Positions 43,916 to 53,338 of a stretch of 64,000 bases of DNA are shown here, piece after piece; within the stretch, counting starts at the first letter, position 1; every line of letters begins with the position of its first letter. A program made the translations under genes and the position numbers. Source of the DNA: Bacteroidales bacterium (GTDB lineage: Bacteria; Bacteroidota; Bacteroidia; Bacteroidales; Muribaculaceae); contig CAJTEX010000002.1 of NCBI GenBank assembly GCA_910575615.1, forward strand, positions 1 to 64,000, in the 5' to 3' direction. The notes beneath the pieces were generated by a model. That model saw nothing but the letters and a program-made list of their open reading frames with translations, ran no database searches and had not been told where the DNA came from.

Positions 43916-45709
43916 ATGACTGAAGAAGTTAAAAACTCTCCTATCGCTGATTTCGACTGGGATGCCTACGAAAATGGCGATACCAAGAGCGAGAAGTCGC
44001 GCGAGGAGCTTACCAAGACCTACGACGAATCGCTCAACACCGTCAAGGACAAGGATGTAATCGAAGGTACCATCATCGCCCTCAACAAGCGCGAGGCTGT
44101 GGTTAACATCGGCTACAAATCAGACGGCATCATCCCCATGAACGAATTCCGCTACAACCCCGACATCAAGGTCGGCGACGTCGTGGAAGTGTTCATCGAG
44201 AACCAGGAGGACAAGAAGGGCCAGCTCATCCTGTCCCACCGCAAAGCCCGCGCATCCCGCAGCTGGGAGCGTGTCAACCAGGCTCTCGAAAACGACGAGA
44301 TCATCAAGGGTTACATCAAGTGCCGCACAAAGGGCGGCATGATCGTCGACATCTTCGGCATCGAGGCCTTCCTCCCCGGCTCGCAGATCGACGTGAAACC
44401 CATCCGCGACTACGACATCTTCGTGGGCAAGACCATGGAGTTCAAGGTCGTGAAGATCAACCCCGAATTCAAAAACGTCGTTGTCTCCCACAAGGCCCTC
44501 ATCGAGGCCGAGCTCGAGCAGCAGAAGCGCGAAATCATCGCCAAGCTCGAGAAAGGCCAGGTGCTTGAAGGAACCGTCAAGAACATCACCACCTACGGCG
44601 TGTTCATCGACCTGGGCGGCGTAGACGGCCTCATCCACATCACCGACCTCTCCTGGGGCCGCGTGAACCACCCCGAAGAAGTCGTGCAGCTCGACCAGAA
44701 GCTCAACGTCGTCATCCTCGACTTCGACGACGAGAAGAAGCGCATCGCCCTCGGTCTCAAGCAGCTCATGCCTCATCCCTGGGATGCCCTCGCTGCCGAG
44801 CTCAAGGTCGGCGACAAGGTCAAGGGCAAAGTCGTTGTCATGGCCGACTACGGCGCGTTTGTCGAAGTCGCTCCCGGCGTCGAAGGCCTCATCCATGTCA
44901 GCGAGATGTCATGGTCGCAGCACCTCCGCTCCGCCCAGGACTTCCTCAAGGTCGGCGACGAGATCGAAGCCGTAATCCTCACCCTTGACCGCGAGGAGCG
45001 CAAGATGAGCCTCGGCCTCAAGCAGCTCAAGCAGGATCCCTGGGAAGACATCGAAATCAAATACCCCGTCGGCTCGAAGCACACCGCCAAGGTGCGCAAC
45101 TTCACCAACTTCGGCGTGTTTGTCGAAATCGAAGAAGGCGTGGACGGACTCATCCACATCTCCGACCTCTCCTGGACCAAGAAGGTCAAGCACCCCTCTG
45201 AATTCACCAAGATCGGCGCTGACATCGAAGTCGTTGTCCTCGAAATCGACAAAGACAACCGTCGCCTCTCCCTGGGCCACAAGCAGCTCGAGGAGAACCC
45301 CTGGGAAGTGTTCGAGACCATCTTCACCCCCGGCTCCGTACACCAGGGCACCATCATCGAGATGCTCGACAAGGGCGCTGTCGTACAGCTCCCCTACGGC
45401 GTCGAAGGCTTCGCCACTCCCAAGCACCTCGTCAAGGAAGACGGCAGCCAGGCCAAGGTTGATGAGAAGCTCGACTTCAAGGTGATCGAGTTCAACAAAG
45501 ACTCCAAGCGCATCATCCTCAGCCACAGCCGCATCTTCGAGGATGCCAACAAGCCCGAACGCGCCGAGGCTCCCCGCAAGGCAGCCAAGCGCGCCGACCG
45601 TCCCCGCAAGGAAGAGACTCCCCTGATCTCCACCCCCGTGGAGAAGACCACCCTCGGCGACATCGAGGCCCTGGCCGCACTCAAGGAGAAGCTCTCCGGC
45701 AAGGCTTGA
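43916..45709 (+). CDS. rpsA: 30S ribosomal protein S1
   Basis: A 597-aa RNA-binding protein that brings mRNA to the 30S subunit, which matters in a group that largely lacks Shine-Dalgarno sites. Six S1 (OB-fold) domains can be followed by their repeated G-x-V-x-x-I-x-x-F/Y-G-x-F patterns, e.g. GTVKNITTYGVFIDLGG and GKVVVMADYGAFVEVAPG. An acidic N-terminal (DFDWDAYENGD) and a lysine/arginine-rich tail are typical of Bacteroidota S1. Confidence 0.97.
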   Translation: MTEEVKNSPIADFDWDAYENGDTKSEKSREELTKTYDESLNTVKDKDVIEGTIIALNKREAVVNIGYKSDGIIPMNEFRYNPDIKVGDVVEVFIENQEDKKGQLILSHRKARASRSWERVNQALENDEIIKGYIKCRTKGGMIVDIFGIEAFLPGSQIDVKPIRDYDIFVGKTMEFKVVKINPEFKNVVVSHKALIEAELEQQKREIIAKLEKGQVLEGTVKNITTYGVFIDLGGVDGLIHITDLSWGRVNHPEEVVQLDQKLNVVILDFDDEKKRIALGLKQLMPHPWDALAAELKVGDKVKGKVVVMADYGAFVEVAPGVEGLIHVSEMSWSQHLRSAQDFLKVGDEIEAVILTLDREERKMSLGLKQLKQDPWEDIEIKYPVGSKHTAKVRNFTNFGVFVEIEEGVDGLIHISDLSWTKKVKHPSEFTKIGADIEVVVLEIDKDNRRLSLGHKQLEENPWEVFETIFTPGSVHQGTIIEMLDKGAVVQLPYGVEGFATPKHLVKEDGSQAKVDEKLDFKVIEFNKDSKRIILSHSRIFEDANKPERAEAPRKAAKRADRPRKEETPLISTPVEKTTLGDIEALAALKEKLSGKA

Positions 45710-45767
45710 TGACCGACGCGTCACCACACAGCCACTGACAGCCGCCTCCCGGCGGCAGCCATAAGAC

Positions 45768-45805
45768 AAAGCAGGCGTTTCCGCTCACCCGGAAGCGCCT
45801 GCTTT
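45768..45805 (+). terminator. Terminator of rpsA
   Basis: AAAGCAGGCGTTTCCG / CGGAAGCGCCTGCTTT stem (one G-U) with a short loop, 58 nt after the stop. Confidence 0.8.
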
Positions 45806-45961
45806 CATAATACCCGCGCCACAGCTCCATGCGTGGCCGGAATGTCGCCATATCCCCATCGGTTTGTAGACATCCCCACACCCGTTTGTAAAACCCGATA
45901 ATTTATAAACACAAATGATTTACAATCCTGTTACTTTTGGCAAAGTCACGAATATTATGTC

Positions 45962-45969
45962 TAAATTTG
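45962..45969 (+). promoter_or_regulatory. -7 box for the receiver-domain gene
   Basis: TAAATTTG, with TTTG at 45936-45939 22 nt upstream. TACTTTTG at 45932-45939 could itself be another -7 box. The start is 104 nt downstream. The rest of 45806-46073 shows no gene. Confidence 0.45.
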
Positions 45970-46073
45970 TCACCGAAAAGAAAAAAGTTGCTTTAAATCA
46001 CTTATAGCTCACATCGCGCGCCTCCATCCAGAAGCCTCCGCGGCAAACCAAGCGACCACGTCGCAAACAAGCA

Positions 46074-46490
46074 ATGGCTGATTTTACAAACTATCCTTTC
46101 AACGCCCCTGGCCACCGCGCGACCACCGCGCGGATACTCGTCGTGGACGCCGACATCAGCGTCGGCGACATGATCCGCGACAACTTCGCGGCAGAAGGAT
46201 ACCATGTTGAGAGCTGCCTGTCGGGCGACGCCACCTACAACATCGACCTGTCACAATACAAACTGGTGTTGCTCGACCTAAGCATCGACGACAACAGCGG
46301 CCTCGGCCTCGTCGAGCAGATAAAACAGATATACGACCCGGGCGAAGTCGCCGTCATAGCCTACTCCGTCAGGATGTCTCCCGAGACCATCATCGCCGCC
46401 CTCAACGCCGGAGCCGACGACTACCTCATCAAACCCTTCTCCATCCGCGAGCTGAAAGCCCGCGTCCGCTCCGTCCTCCGCCGCCGCTGA
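46074..46490 (+). CDS. Stand-alone response regulator receiver protein
   Basis: A 138-aa protein that is only a CheY-like receiver. The phosphorylation Asp is in LVLLDLSIDD, the acidic pair in VVDADIS, the threonine-equivalent region in AYSVRM (serine), and the conserved lysine in YLIKPFS. There is no output domain, so it must signal by protein contact or act as a phosphate sink. No histidine kinase gene is adjacent. The N-terminal ~18 residues form an extra tail. Confidence 0.85.
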   Translation: MADFTNYPFNAPGHRATTARILVVDADISVGDMIRDNFAAEGYHVESCLSGDATYNIDLSQYKLVLLDLSIDDNSGLGLVEQIKQIYDPGEVAVIAYSVRMSPETIIAALNAGADDYLIKPFSIRELKARVRSVLRRR

Positions 46491-46507
46491 CCCCCATCCC
46501 AACTGAC

Positions 46508-46566
46508 ATCGAATTCCATCAAAGCCTGCATCGGATTCCTCCAAAACCTGCATCGGATTCCATCCG
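46508..46566. repeat. 22-bp tandem repeat (2.7 copies)
   Basis: Three successive units start CATCGAATTCC, CATCGGATTCC and CATCGGATTCC with a 22-bp period. They sit directly against the left end of the palindromic element. Confidence 0.65.
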
Positions 46567-46819
46567 CGAATCCGGAGGATTCATTAACTATTAGCCCCGG
46601 GTTGGCGCACGGGAGCCCCTTGAGGGCGACCAAGCGGTAACCCGGGGTTGCTGACATCAGGCGTGAGATTCTGAAAGAATCTTTTATATATACAACCTCA
46701 TCTAAAGGCAACATCTATAAAAGATTCTTTCAGAATCCCACGCCTGGCGTGTTCACCGGGGGTTACCGGCCTGTCGGCCGCCAACCCCCGGCTAATAGTT
46801 AATGAATCCTCCGGATTCG
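46567..46819. repeat. Nested inverted-repeat element, copy 2 (complete, 253 bp)
   Basis: Bounded by 30-bp perfect terminal inverted repeats (46567-46596 and 46790-46819), MITE-like. Inside: hairpin arms CCCCGGGTT/AACCCGGGG (46595-46603, 46639-46647), hairpin arms CCGGGGGTT/AACCCCCGG (46756-46764, 46783-46791), and 26-bp inverted repeats (46658-46683, 46721-46746; one mismatch) around a 37-bp core. Each 26-bp arm contains its own small hairpin GATTCT-gaa-AGAATC. No coding capacity. Copy 1 is at 1-231. Confidence 0.85.
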
Positions 46820-46861
46820 TGGGCGAACCGCATATAGGGGTTGAAACCACTCAATACAACC

Positions 46862-47035
46862 TGTCAATCATATTTGCCTGACAACAAAACCACACCAACA
46901 CTGCCTCTGACAACAACAACAAACAACCATCACCAATAACAACAACTACTACTAACAACTACCGCTACCACAACAACAACAACAACAACAACAACAAACC
47001 ACCATCACAACCTCAACAACATTATCATAAACCTG
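46862..47035 (+). repeat. G-poor CAA-rich low-complexity tract
   Basis: Plus strand almost without G (about seven in 180 nt), dominated by CAA and ACT. It includes about nine consecutive CAA triplets at 46971-46997. No sensible protein on either strand. Confidence 0.7.
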
Positions 47036-47077
47036 CAATCTGGAATCAACCCGGCATTGCGCCGGAGGGGGATGTGG

Positions 47078-47123
47078 AAAAAACAATCGCCTGTGGCCGT
47101 CTGGACCACAGGCGATTGTTTTT
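47078..47123 (-). terminator. Terminator of tRNA-Pro
   Basis: 16-bp stem AAACAATCGCCTGTGG / CCACAGGCGATTGTTT with runs of A and T on both sides, so it could work in both directions. Confidence 0.8.
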
Positions 47124-47134
47124 GTTGTTGGTTG

Positions 47135-47208
47135 TCGGGGTGAGAAGACTCGAACTTCCGACCTCCACGTCCCGAACGTGGCGCGCTAACCAACTGTGCT
47201 ACACCCCG
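47135..47208 (-). tRNA. tRNA-Pro (anticodon CGG)
   Basis: Acceptor CGGGGTG / CACCCCG, discriminator A, no encoded CCA. Anticodon stem CCACG/CGTGG with loop TTCGGGA gives CGG. A -7 box TACCTTTG lies on the minus strand at 47282-47289. Confidence 0.94.
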
Positions 47209-47438
47209 AGATGCCTTGCGTTTCCGCGTCAAAATCGACCTTCCCCCGCTTCGGGAGGGCGGTTTCTCATTCAGAGGCTTGCAAAGGTAACACTTTTTTT
47301 CGGATTTGGCGGGATGGCGAGGCTTTTTTTTTGTTTTTTTCTTCGCCAAAGCCTCGCCCAGGCCCGGAAGCCCCCTGCCGCCGCCCCATAATTTTAGCAA
47401 ATAAGCGTTAACAAGGAGATGAAATCGAAAAAAATAAG

Positions 47439-47446
47439 TAACTTTG
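47439..47446 (+). promoter_or_regulatory. -7 box for the pyrG operon
   Basis: TAACTTTG, 41 nt before the GTG start. No convincing -33 box. Confidence 0.5.
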
Positions 47447-47487
47447 TGGCTTGATATTCATTATCGCCAATTCATTCACCATCATTC

Positions 47488-49131
47488 GTGGAAACTAAAT
47501 ACATCTTCGTGACCGGCGGCGTCGTTTCCTCCCTTGGGAAAGGAATCATCTCATCGTCGCTGGCCTGCCTGCTGAAAGCGCGTGGTTACCGCGTAACGAT
47601 ACAGAAGTTTGACCCATACATCAACATCGACCCGGGGACGCTCAACCCCTACGAGCACGGGGAGTGCTATGTGACCGTCGACGGCCACGAGGCCGACCTC
47701 GACCTGGGCCATTACGAACGCTTCACCAACATCCAGATCACCCGCGCCAACAACGTCACCACCGGACGCATCTACCAGAGCGTCATCAACAAGGAGCGCC
47801 ACGGCGACTACCTGGGCAAGACGGTGCAGATCGTGCCCCACATCACCGACGAGATAAAGCGCGCCGTCAAGCAGCTCGGCCGCACCAGCGAGTTTGACTT
47901 CGTCATCACCGAGATCGGCGGCGTGGTGGGCGACATCGAGTCGTTGCCATTCCTCGAGGCGGTACGCCAGCTCAGATGGGAGCTGGGACAGAACAGCCTC
48001 TGCCTCCACCTGACCTACGTCCCCTACATCGCCGCCGCAAAGGAGCTGAAGACCAAGCCCACGCAGCACTCCGTCAAGAAGCTCCAGGAGCTGGGTATAC
48101 AGCCCGACATCCTCGTGTTGCGCACCGAGCATGACATGACCGCCGAAGCCCGGCGCAAAATCGCCCTCTTCTGCAACGTGGCCCCCGACGCGGTCATCCA
48201 GTCGATCGACGTGCCGTCGATCTACGAGGTGCCCCTGAAGATGCACGAGCAGCACCTCGACGAAATCGTGCTGCGCAAGACCGGGGTCACACCCGAAGGG
48301 GAACCCCACATGGCCCCCTGGCTCCACTTCCTCGACAAGCTCCACGCCGCCACCAAGCCCGTCACAATCGGCCTGGTAGGGAAATACGTGGAGCTGCAGG
48401 ACGCATACAAGTCAATCAACGAGGCCCTCTTCCAGGCTGCCACATACAACGACCGCAAGCTCGACCTGCGCTACATCCACTCCGAGAAGCTCGACCCCTC
48501 CAACGTCGACGAGACGCTGTCGCCCCTCGACGGGGTCATCATCGCCCCCGGATTCGGCCAGCGCGGCATCGAGGGGAAATTCGTGGCCCTAAAGTGGGCC
48601 CGCGAGCATGACATCCCTACCCTGGGCATCTGCCTGGGCATGCAGTGCATGGTCATAGAGTTCGCCCGCGACGTGCTCGGCATGGCCGACGCCAACTCCA
48701 CCGAGATGAACCCCTCGACCACCCACAACGTCATCGACCTCATGGAGGAGCAGAAGAGCATCTCCAACATGGGAGGAACGATGCGCCTGGGGGCATACGA
48801 GTGTCAGCTCCGTCCCGGCTCGCTGGCCGCCAAGGCCTACGGCCAGACCCTCGTCAGCGAGCGTCACCGCCACCGCTTCGAGTTCAACGACGACTACCGC
48901 AAGGCTTTCGAGGAGGCCGGAATGGCCTGCGTGGGAGAAAACCCCCACACGGGGCTGGTGGAGGTGGTCGAGATCCCCGGCAAACGCTGGTTTCTCGGCA
49001 CCCAGTACCACCCCGAGTACTCCTCGACCGTGCTGAACCCCAATCCCCTCTTTCTCAGCTTCGTCAACGCCGCCATCAACTACAACGACGAGAAGACCGG
49101 CCCCGCCGTGAAAGCTGACCAACAACCTTAA
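47488..49131 (+). CDS. pyrG: CTP synthase
   Basis: A 547-aa enzyme turning UTP into CTP with glutamine as amine donor. The synthetase domain begins KYIFVTGGVVSSLGKGI and the class I glutamine amidotransferase part holds the nucleophile in LGICLGMQCMVIEFAR, with His/Glu in YHPEYSS. The start is GTG at 47488, the only codon that keeps the full conserved N-terminus. Leads an apparently continuous run of seven genes to 56604. Confidence 0.97.
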   Translation: METKYIFVTGGVVSSLGKGIISSSLACLLKARGYRVTIQKFDPYINIDPGTLNPYEHGECYVTVDGHEADLDLGHYERFTNIQITRANNVTTGRIYQSVINKERHGDYLGKTVQIVPHITDEIKRAVKQLGRTSEFDFVITEIGGVVGDIESLPFLEAVRQLRWELGQNSLCLHLTYVPYIAAAKELKTKPTQHSVKKLQELGIQPDILVLRTEHDMTAEARRKIALFCNVAPDAVIQSIDVPSIYEVPLKMHEQHLDEIVLRKTGVTPEGEPHMAPWLHFLDKLHAATKPVTIGLVGKYVELQDAYKSINEALFQAATYNDRKLDLRYIHSEKLDPSNVDETLSPLDGVIIAPGFGQRGIEGKFVALKWAREHDIPTLGICLGMQCMVIEFARDVLGMADANSTEMNPSTTHNVIDLMEEQKSISNMGGTMRLGAYECQLRPGSLAAKAYGQTLVSERHRHRFEFNDDYRKAFEEAGMACVGENPHTGLVEVVEIPGKRWFLGTQYHPEYSSTVLNPNPLFLSFVNAAINYNDEKTGPAVKADQQP

Positions 49132-49148
49132 CACCTGATTCCCAAGAA

Positions 49149-51263
49149 ATGGACAAGAATACACTTACCGGACTGGTATTGATGGGCGTGCTGATTTTCG
49201 GCTTCATGTGGATCAACAACAACAACAAGCAGAAACAGCAGCAACAGCAGGAACAGGCCGAAGCCGCAGCCAAGGAAAAAGAGGCCGCCTACCCCGTGCT
49301 GGCCGCCGATTCGCTCTCGACGGCCGAACTGGCCGCCATCCCCGCAATCATCAGGGAGACCGGAGCCAAGACCGTGGGCGCTGACTCCGTGGCCCGCTAC
49401 GACTACACCACCGACAAGGTGGCCCTCTCATATGACGGCACCACCGTCAGCGGCACCGTCAAGGCCGGGGCCGCCCGCCTCCCCTACCAGACAGTAGCCT
49501 CGGGCAGCTTCGCCGACGACGTGACCCTCTCTGACCGCAACGAGGCGATCCACAACCTGCGCGAGGCCCTCGACGACGCCCGCCGCTACGGCTCCTTCGC
49601 CCGCTACCGCAGCGGCAAAGCCCAGGCCGTGGCCCTGCGCAACTCGCGCCTCAGCCTCGAGCTGACAACCCGCGGAGGATACATCTCCCGGGCCACCCTG
49701 CTCGACTACAAGACCTACCTGCCCGAAAACGAGCACACCAACGTCATCGACACCGCCGATGTCGAAATCTGCCGCCCGGGCCACAACGAATACGCCTTCG
49801 AGCTGCTCTCGGCCTCAAGGCGCTTCAACACCTCCGAGCTCTACTTCACCCCCCGCCAGGTCAACGACTCTGTGGTCGAGATGACCCTCGACCTGGGCGA
49901 CGGTGCCATCTGGGGCCTGCGTTACACCCTGCCCGAAGACAGCTACGTGGTCAACATGGAGGTGTTCCAGAAGGGCATGGAGAAGATCATCCCCTCCTCC
50001 GTGGCCACCACCACCCTCTTCTGGAAGCAGACAATGGGCCGCAACGAGCGCGGACGCACATTCGAGGAGCGCAACTCGGGCCTCTACTACAAATATGTCG
50101 GCGACTCCCCCGACGACCTCTCGGCCCAGGGCGAGAAACAGGAGTCGCTCAACCAGAAGCTCAAATGGATCGCCTTCAAGAACCAGTTCTTCTCGATGGT
50201 GATGATTCCCCGCACATGCTTCACCTCGGCCGACGTGGCCTCACTCGACCTCAAGGACAACCCGACATTCGTCAAGGACCTCGCCGCCGAGGCCGTGATG
50301 GACTACAGCTCGCAGGCCGAGACCCCCGTCTCCATCGACATCTTCCTGGGCCCCAACCTCTACCCCCTGCTGTCGTCGCTCGACAAGGAGATTCCCGGCG
50401 CCGACAAGGACTCGCTCGACCTGACCAACCTCATCCCCCTGGGATGGCCCATCTTCCGATGGATCAACACGCTGATAATCATCCCCGTGTTCACGTTCCT
50501 GAGCAAGTTCATCAGCTCCTACGGCCTGATCATCCTCCTGCTGACGGTGTTCATCAAGCTCATCCTCTTCCCCTTCACCTACAAGAGCTTCAAGTCGCAG
50601 GCCAAGATGCGCCTGCTCGCCCCTGAGATAAAGGAGATAAACGAGAAATATCCCGGCCAGGAGAACGCCATGACCCGCAACCAGAAGACGATGGCCCTCT
50701 ACTCCAAGGCCGGGGCCAGCCCCATGTCGGGCTGCCTGCCGATGCTGCTCCAGATGCCGGTGCTGATCGCCATGTTCTGGTTCTTCCCCTCCGCCATCGA
50801 GCTGCGCGGGGAGCATTTCCTCTGGGCCACCGACCTGTCGGCCCCCGACGTGATCTTCACCCTCCCCTTCACCATACCCTGGTATGGCAGCCACGTCAGC
50901 CTCTTCTGCCTGCTCATGACCGCCACCAACATCATCTACACCCGCATCAACATGCAGAACCAGGGAGGCTCCGCGATGCCCGGGATGAAATGGATGATGT
51001 ACCTGATGCCGGTGATGTTCCTCTTCATCTTCAACGACTACGCCTCGGGCCTGAGCTACTACTACTTCCTGTCGTTGCTCATCACCATCGTGCAGACCTA
51101 CCTCTTCCGCTACTTCACCGACGAGGAAAAGATGCGCGCCCAGATGAAGGCCAACGCCGCCAAGTCCAAGAAGAAGTCGGGCTGGATGGCCCGCCTCGAG
51201 GAGGCGCAGCGCAAGCAGCAGGCAATCCTGCGCGAGCAGCAGAAGCAGCAGAAGAAGAGATGA
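49149..51263 (+). CDS. yidC: Membrane protein insertase YidC
   Basis: A 704-aa inner-membrane insertase. N-terminal helix (TGLVLMGVLIFGFMW), then a glutamine-rich linker, a large periplasmic beta domain, and the conserved C-terminal core (FKSQAKMRLLAPEIKEINEK, GASPMSGCLPMLLQMPVL). A basic tail ends KQQKKR. It is longer than E. coli YidC (548) but built as usual for Bacteroidota. 17 nt after pyrG. Confidence 0.96.
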   Translation: MDKNTLTGLVLMGVLIFGFMWINNNNKQKQQQQQEQAEAAAKEKEAAYPVLAADSLSTAELAAIPAIIRETGAKTVGADSVARYDYTTDKVALSYDGTTVSGTVKAGAARLPYQTVASGSFADDVTLSDRNEAIHNLREALDDARRYGSFARYRSGKAQAVALRNSRLSLELTTRGGYISRATLLDYKTYLPENEHTNVIDTADVEICRPGHNEYAFELLSASRRFNTSELYFTPRQVNDSVVEMTLDLGDGAIWGLRYTLPEDSYVVNMEVFQKGMEKIIPSSVATTTLFWKQTMGRNERGRTFEERNSGLYYKYVGDSPDDLSAQGEKQESLNQKLKWIAFKNQFFSMVMIPRTCFTSADVASLDLKDNPTFVKDLAAEAVMDYSSQAETPVSIDIFLGPNLYPLLSSLDKEIPGADKDSLDLTNLIPLGWPIFRWINTLIIIPVFTFLSKFISSYGLIILLLTVFIKLILFPFTYKSFKSQAKMRLLAPEIKEINEKYPGQENAMTRNQKTMALYSKAGASPMSGCLPMLLQMPVLIAMFWFFPSAIELRGEHFLWATDLSAPDVIFTLPFTIPWYGSHVSLFCLLMTATNIIYTRINMQNQGGSAMPGMKWMMYLMPVMFLFIFNDYASGLSYYYFLSLLITIVQTYLFRYFTDEEKMRAQMKANAAKSKKKSGWMARLEEAQRKQQAILREQQKQQKKR

Positions 51264-51333
51264 CAGCCTGACTGCGCCGCCCACCACCTGTGACCCCGCA
51301 ACGCCTAACACCGACACCTCAATCAGACGGTTT

Positions 51334-52059
51334 ATGCCCCTGCTGACAATCGACCAAGGCAACAGCTCCGCCAAGATAGCCCTCTGGGAGGGCCCGGAGC
51401 TGATAAAGGAGGAGACCTTCCAGCGCCGCCTCTACAAACGCGACCTCCAGGAGGTCGTGAGCCGGTATTCCCCACGCAAAGCACTCTGCTGCTCGGTGAC
51501 CGGCAACGGTGCCGACATGGCGGAATGGCTCAACCGCCACGGGGTCGACGCCCGCGAGCTGTCGTCGCGGCTCCCGCTGCCGCTGGAAATCGACTACACC
51601 ACCCCCGACACCCTCGGGCCTGACCGCATCGCGGCCGCCGTCGGGGCCTGGAGCCTCTTCCCGGGCGAGAACTCGCTGGTGGTCGACATGGGGACCGCCG
51701 TTACCTACGACGTGGTCACCGCCGACGGCCATTACGCCGGAGGCAACATCGCCCCCGGGGTCGGCATGAGGCTCAGGGCGCTGCGCAGCTTCACCGCCCG
51801 CCTGCCCGAGGTCAACGGCTACGGCGAGACCCCCGACTTCGGCCACGACACGATGACGGCCATGCGCGCCGGAGCCGTGCGCGGGGTCGCCGGGGAAATC
51901 AAATACTACCTCGGGCTGCTCCCCCCGGCCACACGGGTGGTGCTGACCGGAGGATGGTCGAAACGTGTGGGCGAGCTGCTCGACTTCCCCTTCACCACCG
52001 ACCCTTGCCTGGTCACCAAAGGCTTGCTAAGCATACTTCTATACAACGAGAAAATATGA
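51334..52059 (+). CDS. coaX: Type III pantothenate kinase
   Basis: A 241-aa cytosolic enzyme that phosphorylates pantothenate in CoA synthesis. ASKHA-fold motifs: LTIDQGNSSAKIAL (phosphate 1), TLGPDRIAAAVGA, LVVDMGTAVTYDVV and GGNIAPGVGMRLRAL. The C-terminal VVLTGGWSKRV fits the adenosine site. Its stop overlaps the start of the next gene (ATGA). Confidence 0.93.
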   Translation: MPLLTIDQGNSSAKIALWEGPELIKEETFQRRLYKRDLQEVVSRYSPRKALCCSVTGNGADMAEWLNRHGVDARELSSRLPLPLEIDYTTPDTLGPDRIAAAVGAWSLFPGENSLVVDMGTAVTYDVVTADGHYAGGNIAPGVGMRLRALRSFTARLPEVNGYGETPDFGHDTMTAMRAGAVRGVAGEIKYYLGLLPPATRVVLTGGWSKRVGELLDFPFTTDPCLVTKGLLSILLYNEKI

Positions 52060-53318
52060 ACAGACTCTCTATATCCATCATCGCGGCAATCACATGGCTG
52101 CTCGGCTGCGCCGGGGCCTCCGCCCAGAACTCCGAAATCTCCCCCTACTCGCGTTTCGGCTACGGGGCTCTGTCTGACCATGCCAACGCCTCCCAGAAAG
52201 CCATGGGCGGCGTGGGGCTGGCCTCACGCTCAGGAGAGGCAATCAACTTCATGAACCCCGCCTCCTACGCCGCCATCGACTCGGTGACATTCCTCTTCGA
52301 CATCGCCGCGTCGGTCAAGACCCTCTCCACCTCCGAGACCCGCGACGGGGTCAGGAAGTCGGGCAAGGACTTCACCGGCGGCCTCGACTACGTGGCCCTG
52401 CAGTTCCCCATGACCCGCTACGGCGGCATGGCAATCGGCATGGTGCCATACTCGCAGGTGGGCTACAAGTTCGGCGACGAAATCGCCAACGGCACCAACG
52501 AGTACCAGGGGTCCGGCACGCTCAACGAGCTGTTTGTCGGCCTGGCCGCCCGCCCCTTCAAGGGATTCTCCATAGGTCTCAACGTGAGCTACATGTTCGG
52601 CACCCTGCTCAACGACACCTACATTTACAGCTCGGCGGCCACTTCGCTCTTCGAGCGCGTGATGGAGGTCAGGGACTACAACCTGCGCCTGGGCGCCCAG
52701 TATGGCTTCAATGTCAACCACGACAACGAGGTGACACTCGGCGTAATCTACTCCCCCCGCAAGTCGTTCCACGGCCACTCCTACGGGGTGAAATATGACG
52801 TGGGGCAGGACACCGCCAACGACACCATCGGCTACGGCACGATGAAGGGCAACTATGACATGCCCGAGACCTGGGGTGCCGGCATCTCCTGGAAATGGCG
52901 CAAGAGCCTGACCGTCGAGGCCGACTTCACCTACCAGCCCTGGAAAGATGCCAAGTACCACCTCATCGATGGATTCGACAACGCCGGGGCCAACAGCTTC
53001 GACAACCGCTGGAAAGCCGCCGTCGGGGCGGAATACCAGCCGGCCCTGCGCGGCAGCTACCTCCGCCGCGTCCGCTACCGCCTGGGAGGCTACTGCTCCA
53101 ACGACTACATGATGGTTGGCGGCAACTCCGTCAGGGAATACGGCCTGTCGCTCGGCCTCGGGCTCCCGGCGCCCTCCACCAAGACGATGCTCAACCTCAC
53201 CGTCGAGTACCGCCACCGCGAGGCCCATCCCGCCAAGCTCGTGGCCGAGAACTACTTCCAGTTCACCCTCGGAATCAACGTCAACGAGCTGTGGTTCTGG
53301 CAGAACAAGCTCAGATAA
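52056..53318 (+). CDS. Outer-membrane beta-barrel protein (FadL/OmpP1-like)
   Basis: A 420-aa exported barrel with a signal peptide (LGCAGASAQ cleavage). The mature start SEISPYSRFGYGALSD and AMGGVGLASRSGEAINFMNPASYA recall FadL-like proteins, and alternating aromatic strands continue to the C-terminal FQFTLGINVNELWFW. Substrate unknown. Start ATG 52056 is preferred over an in-frame run inside coaX. It overlaps coaX by 4 nt. Confidence 0.75.
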   Translation: MNRLSISIIAAITWLLGCAGASAQNSEISPYSRFGYGALSDHANASQKAMGGVGLASRSGEAINFMNPASYAAIDSVTFLFDIAASVKTLSTSETRDGVRKSGKDFTGGLDYVALQFPMTRYGGMAIGMVPYSQVGYKFGDEIANGTNEYQGSGTLNELFVGLAARPFKGFSIGLNVSYMFGTLLNDTYIYSSAATSLFERVMEVRDYNLRLGAQYGFNVNHDNEVTLGVIYSPRKSFHGHSYGVKYDVGQDTANDTIGYGTMKGNYDMPETWGAGISWKWRKSLTVEADFTYQPWKDAKYHLIDGFDNAGANSFDNRWKAAVGAEYQPALRGSYLRRVRYRLGGYCSNDYMMVGGNSVREYGLSLGLGLPAPSTKTMLNLTVEYRHREAHPAKLVAENYFQFTLGINVNELWFWQNKLR

Positions 53319-53338
53319 CCCCCGGGACAGAGCGGAGA

